From contig CM028888.1 in assembly GCA_016801885.1 (NCBI GenBank), forward strand, positions 10,498,170 through 10,562,169: 64,000 nucleotides of DNA, written 5' to 3'. The DNA comes from Toxotes chatareus (lineage: Eukaryota > Chordata > Actinopteri > Toxotidae). Both the position numbers and the translations under genes were made by a program. A model generated the notes under the pieces. It did no database searches, had not been told where the DNA came from, and was given only the letters and a program-made list of their open reading frames with translations. The stretch's first letter is position 1; each line of letters opens with the position of its first letter. Below are positions 34,291 to 49,980 of this stretch, in pieces.

Positions 34291-36192
34291 CACTGGAAAG
34301 CGACACCTGTGTGTGCAAGCGTGCATGTGTCGGTGTGTCTCTGCGTGTTTAGACATTAGTGAGGACCAAATTCCCTGACAGGGACAAAGACAGTGGGGGA
34401 AATAGAAAATCTTGTTTGCAGATGTTTTTACTTCATTCTTACTTCATCCTCCTTAATTTAAGGGTGTGCAACCTGTTTGCGTTGATTAGTGTAAACTGGA
34501 TTAAGTAATAGATTAAAGGTTTTGGCTAAAGTTGAATGTAGTTGGGATAGCTTTTAAATTAGGGTTTAGGCAATGTATTGCGTCTATGTGGGCATAGCCT
34601 ACATACGATACCTATTTAACAAGGCTCAAAATGCAAAATAAAGCCAAGAAATTTTAATTTTCAACGCAAATCAGTTTGCTATAAGAATTAAATAAACAGT
34701 TTTCCATTCAGTGCTGTGAAAAACATTCTGTGTTAGATACTGACACTTTAAAATTCTGAATTTGCTATTTAAAAAAAGTACTTGTCACAACCGAGAACAT
34801 TTTAATGCAAATTGTATCATATTAAATACCATTAGCCTGCGCGTTAACACTCAATGTGTTGTGTATTCAAAGAGCCAAGATGAAGATGAAAATCGAAGTG
34901 AGATTCAAAGAGGAGAACATGGTGACAGATGAAAGGGATGCTGCTGTTTTCTGAGTTCATCCAGCGAGAACGTCAAACAGTCAGACGTCAAAAGTATCAT
35001 GAGCATATTTTCTTTTGCTTTTCACGGTTTGTTTTCCACTCAGACCCTGCAGAGCTGCCGTATGCAGTGACTGCCGGCTATGTGACAAACACTTGCAGCA
35101 TCACTGACTAATCAACAAGGCAGTGATGATGTACACAGAGGCGTTAGAAGCGCAGAGGACAGGTAGGTAATATCGGAATCACTTTCACAGATGAGCAAGT
35201 TTACAGAGAATTACCTGGTTATACAATTTTATTGCAGTTATAGTGAATCATTTGGGACGTTCCCATATCCTTGTGACTTCAATTCAGAACACTTATCCAG
35301 AAATGGGCATCAAACATACTCTCCCTCTTCCTCTCCTCATCCCTTAGCATTAAAGTGGGACGTGGGATAAGTGCGCATGGCACAATTAGGCCTACATACT
35401 GTATTCTAAAAAGACACGAGAATGGTGGCGCCCCCATCAAAGTTGCATGTGGCACTAAAACATTTATGCTTGATGTAACATTTATCAAGACAATGAAAAA
35501 AAAAAGTCAGTTGGAAAAAAAAAAACGAAGCAAAGTAAAAGAAATGAATAGGGCGGGGGAATAAAGTGAATAAGAGAAAAGTAAAGAAGGGAACTTTAGT
35601 CATGAAGCTGCAATACTTGATTCTTTTCAGTGCTATAGGCTTCAAGTGAAAGAACGAAAGAAAGAAAGGACACCAGGATCTCCATTCAGTCTATCTGTAG
35701 TGATTTTGTGATAAGATGGAAGTCTTATCATGTTGTTTTTTTAATCCCTTCCTTTACTAAATAAAACATCTTTTCATTTGTCATTGACAAAGGAAATAAT
35801 TCTAGTTGGTTTCAGGAGTATTTAAAGTGTTCTTATGGGATTTCTACTTAATTGGACAAATTACAAAGGCTGGCAGGGAGGTTAGAGAGAAGAAAGTCAA
35901 TTAAAGTGGAGGCAGGGTGTTGATGTGGGCCAAGCAAAGACGGAGATAGATGTGCATCCAGAGACATACCTGTCAAAAATAGTTTTGCTAGATGTAAAAC
36001 ATAAAACATAAAAAAGTAACACATTATTTTAGGCTGAATAATTTAATTTCTCAATAGTAACTTTGTGAAATGCTCTTTCAACAAATATGTATTTTTATTA
36101 ATGATTAATATTTTAGTAAATGGCCCTTAAACAGTATAATGCACAGCCAGAAAAGGCTATATTTTCTGAAGTCATCGTATGTCTTTAGCACT
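34291..36192. other. No gene seen upstream of the promoter
   Basis: Outside the presumed minus-strand start site. A GAAA repeat lies near 35,650. No first exon of a divergent plus-strand gene was found: no CpG-rich leader with an ATG and a donor. Confidence 0.5.
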
Positions 36193-36325
36193 AAGTTGCT
36201 GACAGGTTGCTACTATATACATTTTCAGCTTTTGGTTGCTAAAGTGTCATATAGTTGCTTTTCTGTGGTTGCTGTGTTGGTGGGATGTTGCTAGTTAAGT
36301 GTTAGGGTGTAATTACTAGGGCATT
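36193..36325 (+). repeat. Degenerate TTGCT minisatellite-like repeat
   Basis: The words AGTTGCTGACAGG, GGTTGCTACT, GGTTGCTAAAGTG, AGTTGCTTTTC, GGTTGCTGTG and TGTTGCTAGTT recur at irregular 15- to 30-base spacing. Fish genomes often carry GGTTGCTA-GG tandem arrays; this one is eroded. Confidence 0.5.
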
Positions 36326-39480
<3,155 letters not shown>

Positions 39481-39569
39481 AAGGAAAGCATGCATGCACC
39501 CACATACACAGAAACATGCTCAGACACTTGTACAAAACTACATTTCTCACTCACAGTCCCATGCTGGTG

Positions 39570-39571
<2 letters not shown>

Positions 39572-39604
<33 letters not shown>
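39572..39604 (+). repeat. (CA)16 microsatellite
   Basis: 33 bases of pure CA, 95 bases after the end of the compound CT/CA tract. Confidence 0.95.
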
Positions 39605-39607
<3 letters not shown>

Positions 39608-42600
39608 TATAATGGTCTTTGTTTCCTTCTCCTGCCCAGCTACAATTTGATGGCAGCGCAGCCGCCAGGTTCCCCAGATGACCATTGAGATAGAGCTAAC
39701 AGATGAAAGCAGCAGTAAGATGCTGGCGGTAATGGTGCTACAGCTCCGGCTTACAGCCCATATTTCTCCCTGATGGCTCTGCTGCCCTGACTCCCTCTGA
39801 CACCTGCAGGAGTGAGCTGCTTGGAGGTGTTGTTAGTATTAGAGAGGAAGAAAGAGGAGCTAGTATAAAACATGAACACACATGCACACATGCCTAAAAA
39901 AAAATACATACAGGAGTTTATCGACTCGTAAAGACCTTTCTTGACTCAGGTCATTTCCTAATCCCTCTCCTTGCCATCTTTAACTTCAGTATATGCATAA
40001 TACCCTTTTCAGCGGTTGATACACTTCCAGTTCATGTAGTTTTGCATTTTAATTATCTGTGTGATGGAAGCAAGCAACTGTGCACTTACATAATAATAAA
40101 GTTGGGTGCAAACATAGCCAAATGCATTTACAAAACCTGAAAAAGTAAAACATTTTAATGACAGACTAAGTGCAAATGGCAGACCAGAGCCAGTCATATT
40201 CAAAAAATGTTTGCTTGTTTGGTCTTTTGTTGGTAATACTCCCTAAAATGTGGTACAAAAGCAAGAGGGAGGGTTTTGCATTCTATTGTCTACATTTTTT
40301 TCCCGAGTGCAGGGGAGGACCTTTTACATTTAAAACAAATTTTGTATTTCATATCCATCCTCCCCTTGTGAGATTTATTGTAAAAAGCAAGAAAGAAATG
40401 AAAATATTTATTCAATAAGAAGTTGTGTTTGGTCGTATGCAGAAAGTCTCATCTATCAGTGTCATTTTCTTCATCCCAATCAATTAGCAGCTAACAGAAG
40501 CAATATGTCAGTTTAGAGAAACAGAACAGTTGTTCGTGATAAAAAGTTTTTGTGTTTTTTTCAGTATATCATTTTTCACAAACCTAGAGCATCTTTCTTC
40601 TGCATCATAACAGAAAACAGAACTATGAAAGACACAGACAACCACTCTTCTACTAAAATCATGATTTGTAAAGATTCAGGACAGCACTGACAAACAATAT
40701 TGTCCTGCCACAGGGGGGCGTCAGACCAGAAAACTCTTACATGTTGCTTGAGAGGGCAATTGCAAAAGATGTATTTTGTCATTTAATATGAAGGACTTGC
40801 TGCTTCTGAAGGCCTTACTCATTCACTGAATGTGACTAATTTGCTTTTAGATTTTAATGATGCAGCTTTTAGCAGCTGCCAAGGGGAAACTGTCCCCCTG
40901 TGAGTCTCTAACCAGATTATTAGCCTGATACATATCTAATGTCATGCTCCAAAATAATCTTCGCTAAATTCAGATTTTTCATTGAGAAGAAAAAAAAAAT
41001 GAACTTGTGCCCCTCAGCAGCCACAGAGCTTCACCTGTGCCTATTTTGCTAATTTAACAACAGTGATAACAACTGTTAATTTAGTAGCTGTTCATTCAAA
41101 AATGGAGAGTCACTGGGATGGCCAGTAAATGGGACCCACTGTGTTATGTACAGTACAATATCAACATTTTTATCTATGAGATAGACAAGTTATGAATGGC
41201 TGAATCTTATTTTCCCTTAAAAACAAAACCTCAAAACTTTCCCCTCAGTATCTGAAGTAGCCTAAAATGCTTCAGCTACTGAATGGCTCTCACAATAATA
41301 TGGGCTGGCAAGCCCGAATATGCACTCCAAACACATTCATGGATCTCAAATACAGTCCTTACCCAAAGTGAGTTATGATCTCTCTCTGTTTCTTTATATG
41401 ACTACGCGTCATCATATGTCACTCTTGTTTCTGAGCATTTCTCTCTCTCATCAGCTATTTCTGTTTAGTTTAATCTAGTTAGCCAATGGCCACCTCACTC
41501 CTTTTCCTGTGCTGTATGACAAACTATAAATATGTGTATTTGCTGTTTGGCAAGAGTCACACTTTACCATAAATGAAATCAAAGTCTTACTTAGGGACAG
41601 ATGAAAGATGGCTAAATGCTTTCATCTTTCTTGATTATGCTCTCTGTGCATTTTAACAGTATTAAATGATACCCTTTTTTATATGTGGAAAAAAGGAGAG
41701 AGAAGTTCCAGCTTTCAAAACAATGCTAGTGAGCTGAGCATCAGTCAGCTGACACTCTTTTACCATCATGTTCCACATGCGTTATCCCATTTCAGCACCC
41801 ATTAACCCAGAAAGGCTGTTCATCCTTATTTGTTATGTTGCCTCTTTTACGTGTTGATTTTAGGCTGTTTTCTCTCTATGTAAAGCCAGCAAATATAAAT
41901 CACCTCCAGTAGTTTGAAACTATGTCATTTTATGGAGTTTCTTTCTTTACAGTGCACATTTCCAGTCTTTACATTACTTTGCTGATTAATTACCATCAAT
42001 ATAATGGAAATCTGGCAGATTTTCCTCATCTTCATCTGCTGTTCATGGACATGTTGATGTTAAGAGAAACTCATTTCATTCAACACTACTCTTGGATGTG
42101 TTATTGGAATGTGATTACAAAAACAGAACCTGTGACTCACCATCGCACCATTTGCTAGTGGGAAAACAAAGTAAGAAATCACCACCTAACATTCAGTAAT
42201 AAAATGAATTTCCCGGTGAAATATATTTTTTAAAAAAGCACCACAGTCCTCAAGGGCAGTTGCCATAACAGGGTCACTATTAAGATTATGAGTCCCAGTG
42301 GAGTCTGACTGTGTTTCTGTCATTTAGCAGCGTAATTCCCTGACAGGGACGATCTGTCTGAGAGGATTTGGCACATTTAAAAAGTTAGATCATAATCCCA
42401 GACAGTGAGGGCAGAGCATGGTAGAGGATGACAAACACAAATAATAGACATAGCAGTCAGAGGCTGATGGTGAGGATTTCCAAGGGAAACCAATGTGTAG
42501 CGTCAGTGTGGGTATGTGGACAAATATGGATTTATTTCTTTTCTTTTGAGATGGTTTTAAAAACCTTTTCCTCTACATATACGTGCATGAATGCTGTTTT

Positions 42601-42867
42601 GTGTGCTTTGTGTTTATGAAAAACTGTACTCTGTTACTAATAAGTGGATACAACAAATGAAATAATTTCTCACTTTTGATCCAAAGCACATTTAAATATA
42701 TCTAATATGAAAACATAGTTTCATGCTTTTTTTGCTAAACATTGCCATTACAACTGGACAAACTCCATTAGCTGATGAAGTTCATGCAACATGACTGAAA
42801 GCTTCAGAACAGCCACTTAATAAGCCTTTCTCAACTGCTGCTTCTTAGGTCAAGAACTGCATGCATT
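39605..42867. other. No gene seen
   Basis: AT-rich non-coding sequence with no recognised repeat or exon. Confidence 0.6.
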
Positions 42868-43990
42868 TTATCAGGAACACCTGTAAACCTGTTTACCCAT
42901 GCTAGTATCCAATCATACAATCAAATGTCAGCAGTGCAGTGCATAAAATCATGCAGATACAGCTCAGGAGCTTCAGTTAATGTTCACAACAAATGAAAAA
43001 ACTGACAAAAAAAATGTGACTTTGACTGTGGTGTGATTGTTGGTGCCAGACAGGCTGGTTTGAGTATTTCTGAAACTGCTGATCTCTTGGGATTTTTTTC
43101 TACCCACAACAGTCTCTAGAGTTCTTCCTCAGAGTGGAGCCAAAAAACAAAAAACATCCAGTGAGCAGCAGTTCTGCAGACAGAAACGTCTTGTTGATGA
43201 GAGAGGTCAGAGGAAGATAGCCAGACTTGTTTGGAGCTGACAGAAAAGCTTCAATACCTCAGATGACCACTCTTTACAACTGCGGTGAGCAGAAAAGCAT
43301 CTCAGAATGCAGCAAATGAGCTACAACAGCAGAAGATCACATCCAGTTCCACTCCTGTCAGCCAACAACAGAAATCCAAGGTTGCAGTGGGAACAGACTC
43401 ACCAAAACTGGACAGTTGAAGAGTGGAAAAACGTAAGCTGGTCTAATGAATCTGGATTTCTGCTGAGGGTGAAGATGACAAGGTCAGCATTTGGCATCGA
43501 CAGCATGATTCCATGAAGTCAACTTGCTTTGTGTCAACAGTCCAGGCTACTGGTAGTGGTGCTGTAATGGTATGGGGAATGTTTTCTGGCTCACTTTGGA
43601 CCCCTTAATACCAATCAATCATCATCTGAATGCCACAGCCTATCTGAGTATTGACCATCATCCCTTTTTTGGCCACAATTTACCATCTTCTAATGGCTGC
43701 TTCCAGCATGACAATGCACCAAGTCACAAAGCAAAAGTTGTTTCCTCTTGCTCTTTTAATTGTACTTCAGTGGCCTCCCTAGTCTCCACACCTGAATCCA
43801 GCAGAACACCTTCGGGATGTGTTAGAACAGGAGACTCGCAGCGTGAACGTGCGGCCGACAAATCTGTAGAAATGATGTGGTGCAATCATGTCAACCTGGA
43901 CCAGAATATGTGCTAAGTGATTGCATATGTTACTTCTGTAAATATGTCAGTGCTGGATTGTTGGATTTCTGGATTCAATTAAAGCTTTTA
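42868..43990 (+). mobile_element. Degenerate Tc1-like transposon
   Basis: The 5' part (GGAACACCTGTAAACCTG and the following leader with ATGCATAAAATCATGCAGAT-type text) matches the left region of a common teleost Tc1 family. Transposase fragments follow in order: a paired-type helix-turn-helix (FDCGVIVGARQAGLSISETA, near 43,010-43,095), the WTVEEWKNVSWSNESGFLL segment, the QHDNAPSHKAK segment near 43,710, and PHLNPAEHLRDVLEQ near 43,785-43,830. Frameshifts and stops break the gene repeatedly. The terminal inverted repeats were not resolved, so both borders are approximate. Confidence 0.8.
43008..43916 (+). pseudogene. Tc1-like transposase pseudogene
   Basis: Tc1 transposases cut and paste DNA with a DDE catalytic triad. 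Here the first catalytic aspartate, in the usual S-D-E-S context, reads S-N-E-S (43,442-43,460). The second aspartate survives in QHDNAPSH, and the final glutamate survives in the NPAEHLRD context. At least three frameshifts and a stop lie between the DNA-binding region and the core. The loss of the first catalytic residue as well as the frame damage shows an inactive fossil. Confidence 0.75.
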
Positions 43991-44639
43991 AAACATATTT
44001 GCACATTCCTTAAACTTTCAAGTGTGACGATCATCTCAGCTTTTACTTCAGTTGAGAAAGAGCGCTTTGTTTTGTTACATATTGTCACTGACGTGGGCCC
44101 ACAAACTACTGGGCATTCTATAAAAAGTTAAACAACATGAAATGTAAACTTACAGCCACCAAGTTTCTTGCTCTTCGGAGCAGCAGATGAAAAGCTCCCT
44201 GTCCCTGGTGGCCTCTCAGTCTGTCACTCTGTGACTTCTCTGGGTTTGTGTCAGACCAAGATCAGTCCTAATGAGCGCTGACCAGAACACACAGCACACC
44301 GCTGACTGATTCAAAGAAACAAAATATTCACAATGCTGGATTTTCCATGTAACCAACTGTGAGCTGTGATCTCTTAATTATTTCACTTATCGAATCTGCT
44401 TCATTCATAATCGCAGCATGTAATGATGGGGAGGAGAGAGGCCATGGGAGGGTTTTTAAGCCTTGAGATAACTAATTTGATTGCACAGAGGGTTGTGCCT
44501 TTCAAAACAAAGGACTCAGAAGGGAAAATAAAACTGAAGTAGTGATAAATGCAGTGAAAGAGTTATGAAAGTGTAAATGAATAATCCCTGCTGCAGGCTA
44601 AAACATACAGAATAAAGAGCCGACAGTACAACAAGGATT

Positions 44640-44960
44640 AAAATTAAGAAAGGCCAAGAGTCAACGGGGCCCGGTAGGCTCATAAGGGATCAAATGTTCA
44701 GACAGATAACTAGAGACCAGCCTGTGCAAAGCCTTGAAAGAAATCAATGAAATGCTAAAATCAATTCTCAAACTGGACAAACACGCAGCCAGTTTTTATG
44801 AGCTTTGAAGTAGTTCTGCTGCCTCATTTTGACACAGTTCCAGTGTTTAGGGAGCTTATTACCAAAAGCTGAGGTTCTCTTTCTAAAATAATGATGTTTA
44901 ATAATCTTAATATACCTTATTCACTGTACTGCAGAATCTCTAAGAGAATGGGGTCAGCTC
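44640..44960 (+). repeat. Probable degraded dispersed repeat
   Basis: GTGCAAAGCCTTGAAAG, ATGCTAAAATCAATTCTC and CGCAGCCAGTTTTTATGA resemble a fish retroposon segment (usually GCAAAGCC...TAAAATCAATTC...GCCAGTG). No coding frame survives. This assignment rests on remembered similarity only. Confidence 0.3.
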
Positions 44961-45261
44961 AAAGCCAGTACGTGCTTGCCAACATGAGGCTTAGAGCCAG
45001 GATCTCCAGCTGCAGCATATACAGGCTTCAACATTGGCAGCAAAGCTTTTAGGAACTGGAAGGAAACCCAGTTCATGATAGAAAACTTTAACTTTCCCTT
45101 TAAAGGCTATAAATAACGACAGAGCTGCCGCATCCTCTACAGTAACAGATTGCAGCAACAACTGCGTTTTAATGCACTGTAACTTCTGACTTGTCATGTG
45201 AGAAACAGGCCTTGTTAATTTATATCTTTAATAAATTAAACTCTGCAAGAAGAAATATGGA

Positions 45262-45296
45262 GAGTTTGAGAAAAAAGTTTGAGGAAAAAAGTTTGA
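45262..45296 (+). repeat. Small tandem repeat of AGTTTGAG-GAAAAA
   Basis: Two and a half copies of a 14- to 15-base unit, AGTTTGAGAAAAA and AAGTTTGAGGAAAAA, ending in AGTTTGAC. Confidence 0.7.
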
Positions 45297-48200
45297 CTTT
45301 GGGAACAAACCTAAAGGATCCATCACCCCAGCCGCCTTGCATACATGCAGAGATGCTGAATAATGATAAATGATGATAAATTCCATAAACCGTTACTGAA
45401 ACATCAACAAGAAGCCCAAAAACCTCACCGTTACTGAGCTTTTACCTCACCACTGCATTTTATTTTTAGTAGATACTGTAGCTGATAAAGCTCATAGAGG
45501 GCAAATTTACAATGTGAGCAAAGACCACATTAAACCACATGAAAATATTTTCATCCACAGAAGAAACATGGTAATAATTAACAACAAACTATAACACAAC
45601 AAAGGCTGGTGTTAGGAACAGTGTAATGTCTGTGTAATGTGTGAATAATAGTGGCCAGTATTTTGCCACATAGGCAGATAAGACTGTGGCGCTTGTGCAT
45701 CCTGCTGTTAGGAGTAGTATTTTTTTGTCTTGTAGTACATCACGATTTTCCTTTTTGTAATTGCTGCTCTGATTTGCACATCAAACTACAAATTAAGCAA
45801 AGAAAAAAGGGGAGGTGGATGTTTTGTTCTTTCACTCCTACACACATGAGACTTCTTGGTTTTTACTCTCTTACATTCACTCCACGATTCGCTGGGGAAT
45901 GTGGCTGTTCTACTATTTCATATGTGCTTTGTTTTAGATATGCAAATAAAAAAACCCTTTTAACTGCAATCGCAATATTTATACTATCTCTGGGTATATA
46001 ATCCAGTTTACCCCCCAATCCCCCCACCCCCCAGACTGTGGAGAGACCCGAACAATTTAACCGAGAGGAGTGAGAGATCAGGAGCAGCGGCAGTGAGGGA
46101 TTATAAACGACTGGTGGCCCTGCCAAAGCCCAGAGCCCGATCAATACTGTAGATGTGAATCTTAGTCATTATGGTTGACCGAGAGCCAGCTTGGCACAGA
46201 AGGATCGGGCTCTGCAATGATCCTCATTAGTTGTTGTCACTCTCTCTGTGTAATTAATATGCTAAAATGAAAAGCAACTGTTCCGCTTTGACTTGTCGTT
46301 TCAATATCATTTGCAAGATCTTCTGAAAAAGGCCAAATTACATTCGATTTCTTCACTGTGATGCCACGTTCAGCCTAAACACCTCTGTTTGTTCTGTGTC
46401 TGCAGTGTGTTTATTTTGCAGCCCATTTAATGTTCGACAAGATATAAATTTGATAATTGTTCCTTTCTGGAGGGACTTGGGTTTTAGGAGGTAAAATGTG
46501 AGTTTGAAAATGTAAAGTGGACACAAAAACAGAGTCATAAAAACAGCCTGCTGTAACTTGGCTTGCAGCACAAAGACACTTACCAGCTCAAAAACAATGA
46601 TGGCACCAGATGACAGTGCCATGAAAAAGGTGATGTTTCATAAGGCCCAAATTAAGAGCATCATATTAAAACTTGTCTAAAGGTAAATTTAAGTTGGGTA
46701 GTGAAGTAACTCCTCTGCACCACAGGGATACTGTGTTTATACAGACTGGGTCCACATTAACTAACTACACACCCACATTGGTGTTTTTAATCACTCATGA
46801 TTACACCTCCAGTCTAGGTTGAAGGTGGATGGATCTATAATGGGTATTAAAACTATGCGTACTAATAACAATTGGGGTATAACAGGGTGAGTTACCTTAA
46901 TTGGTCCACAAATCATTCTGCCTTTGTAGGTGGACTATGGTTGTGCAGGTCAGTGAAAATCCATACTATAATGTGAGCTACATGTCATTTTGAAGATCTT
47001 ACAAGTAAAGCAAAAAAAAATTAAAGATTTTTTTTTTCCTCCAACAAGTCTTATTTTTAAACTTTACTTTCATCCAAACATCTTTAAACATCTTTTGGGT
47101 TTTTTTTATACTGATATCAAGGAGAAATGTAACACACTGTTCTGATTAGAGGGATGCTTTTTTTGGTTTCTTAGACTGTACTTTCTTGATGCTACGTAGC
47201 ACAGCCTGTCAGTACTTTATCCGCTGCTGAGCAAATGTAAACATTAACAGTTGCATGTAAATGCCATATCCCATCTACACAACTTAGGAAAATATCAAAT
47301 ATCATAGATGAAATATGCAAATAGACAAAGATACTAGCGTGACACATCTTGTAGTGCTTACTGTTTCGTGATGCCTGCAAGTGCTTTTTCACATTATAAT
47401 ATTGTGAATAATGAATAAGATTTTTTATGCATTTGTGCTGTTTGTGATTAAGAAAGCAGGGAGCATATAAACAACTCATTTTGAATACCACCTTAACAGA
47501 TATGGGCTTTTATCTGGAATATTTTGTGCAGGTAAACAAGTCCGATGTCATCATCTCTGTCAGCTTCTCAGATTTTGGTTGCACCACGTTGTCTGTTCTC
47601 TGTCGCTATTTCAGGAACAAAGGCAGACCTCCATGAAAGAAGTAGAAGATGGAGTGACATAGAAAGAGAAAGTGAGACAGAGAGAGTATGTGCATGTGTA
47701 CATCATGCCTTTGTGTCCCCCGCTCGCACATGTACTTATGTGTGTTTCTATTCTCGTCTTGAATTTTTGAACAAGGTTGCTGCTCTGCTATCCTTGTACG
47801 CATGAGACACATTTTGGGTATAATGTCACAGCGTCTGTCCGAGCTCATCTATCATGCTTGCCGGTTGCCATGATATGTTCCATAAAGCCTGCAATTGTTT
47901 ATGAGGATCATTTCACTCTGACTTCTGTTAAGAAACGATCTTAGGATTCACTTAATGTGCAACATTTTAGGAATCTTTCCCAAGAACTGATGAGCAGTTA
48001 AAGAGACCCTCCTGTTAACTTTATGTTGATTCTTACAGTCTCTGCAGCAATTAGAAAATCTGACCTCATGTATCCATCAGCAGCGGGCATCTTGTCAAAA
48101 GTGTCCTTGAGGTTCAGAGCCTCTAACAGAATGTAAAAAAAAAAAAAAAAAGATTCCTGCAAATGTAAAAAGAAGAGTCACACCATCTTTTGAAAAATCC

Positions 48201-48642
48201 ATTTCATAGCATCTCAGCCGAAAAGTCCTTCTTTAATCGCCTCTCCCTCCACTTCATTTATATCCCTCCCTCCATTAATGAAGCACATTTAATAGGTTAA
48301 TTTAATTTAAGGATCAGCACTTTCACTCATATTGAAATGGTCAGTCTATTACAAAGAAGGAGAAGGTGTGCAGTCAGTGTATTATCCATTGTGCTGTAAA
48401 ATGGAGGATTTCATCAAATACCAGTGATTGGTAATCCTCTGAAAATGACCCTTCGTCCCTCTGTGGCAGGGTACTTCTGTCACTCTGACAGACTGAAAGG
48501 CCAGTGACACCTTCCCCACACACATATAAATACACTCCCTATACATTGATACTGGCTACACTGATTCCCTGATCATATCGATTATGTGGAAGGTCTGCCT
48601 TTGCTCCTAACTGGATTTCATACCTCACAGCTGCACAGATCC
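45297..48642. other. No gene seen
   Basis: AT-rich sequence. Three C6 tracts at 46,011-46,032 are notable. T-rich runs at 47,024-47,040 and an A16 tract near 48,136 are low complexity. Confidence 0.6.
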
Positions 48643-48673
48643 CTTGACTTAAGGACATATATCTTAAGTCAAG
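48643..48673. repeat. Perfect 11-bp inverted repeat with 9-nt loop
   Basis: CTTGACTTAAG (48,643-48,653) and CTTAAGTCAAG (48,663-48,673) are exact inverses around GACATATAT. No gene is seen next to it, so it is described only as a hairpin-capable site. Confidence 0.9.
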
Positions 48674-49649
48674 TAGTATATAGAATTACTCCTCTGGAAA
48701 CAGATACAACATGGCTAATTGTTTTTGGTTTTAATTTCTAAAAAAAGACGTCCCGCCTTCTCCCACACATCACAAACACGCACACTACTGTCCCTCCAAG
48801 CAGTAACAAACTGCAGTGTATTCAAGAAGAGAGAGACAGATGAGAAGCCATCCATGGCGCTCTCTCCCTCCATCAATGAAAGTATACAATCCCATCAAGA
48901 GGTGGGGATTTGGGGGGGGGGTTATGGGGCTGCAGCTTTATAACGCTCAGACAGAATCAGCAGCAACCTGTATTACATGTCTCACTTCTCTCGTGTATCT
49001 GGGAAGTAAAGAAGAGCAGAGGGCAACAGAGGCGAGGCAGCTCTTTAAATCTAACACAAGTTATTTGGGCTTTATTGGAGATTGGACAAAGGCCTGTGTG
49101 AGAGGTTTTTCCAGCACCTGTCCTGCCCTTAGCTCAGTGCTGTGTTATAGCTTTATACCACGTGCTGCAGAAGGCCGTGCACTGTGTCATATAAAAGGTA
49201 CATCCCTGGGAGTGTGACAAAATGCAGGAGCCATGGAGGAACATGATTTTTTTTTTTTTTTGTAACTAGGACTGAAATTCTAGCACATTTTGTGGAGGCA
49301 GTGATAAAAGTATGTGTTATTACTCTCACGTTGCCCTGAAAGAGACAGAGAAGAAAAATGTGAGGGGACATTTCTTTTAGAAAAAATGAAAAGAAGTGCA
49401 CATTCAACCATATTTCCAACAAACTAAACTAAGTATGAAGAAAACTGAATGCAGCCTGTATCCCACATTTCCTCAACCTATCACCAGAATAAGAGAGAAT
49501 TAAGAATTACGTCTAATTTTCCTAATCAAGGCTCATTTGGAACACTGGCATATGTTATCATAGGCATATGCATATACCTATTTATTTATACCTCCAATAC
49601 ACGGAACAACAATATCACTCATTTGGAGTCAATGTTTCTGTCCGCCTAA

Positions 49650-49980
49650 AAAATGTAGATCCAATGTTCACTATCCTTTTAGCTTTGTTTTGGTCTCCAA
49701 CAACTCTTGAGAAAACATATCTGCCTCTTTAGCTCCTGGATGTTCAACTTTCTTCAAAAACTTGTTGCTAAAAACTTTGATCTCTCAGTTTGTTTGGTGC
49801 TGGGCAGGCAGTGTGCAGTGGATTTATTAGGACTTTTTGCCTGAAAACAGCTGCCTGATGCTGCTGGACACAGGTTTGATGCAAGGGCTGAGACCAGACC
49901 TTGTGGTAAATGTGCCAAGATGCTATAAAGCTCAGTAGAACAAACTAGTAACTAGTAGGTACTTTCTCATTACACATATT
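49650..49980 (+). repeat. Dispersed repeat family, copy 2 of 3
   Basis: It carries the same ordered landmarks as the copies at 20.7 and 56.9 kb: GATCCAATGTTCACTATCC, CTCCAACAACTC, TATCTGCCTCTTTAGCTCC, TTTGGTGCTGGGCAGGCAG, GGATTTATTAGGACTTTTTG and GAAAACAGCTGCCTGATGC. It is the most diverged of the three at its 3' end, where only CATTACACATA remains. Confidence 0.6.
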
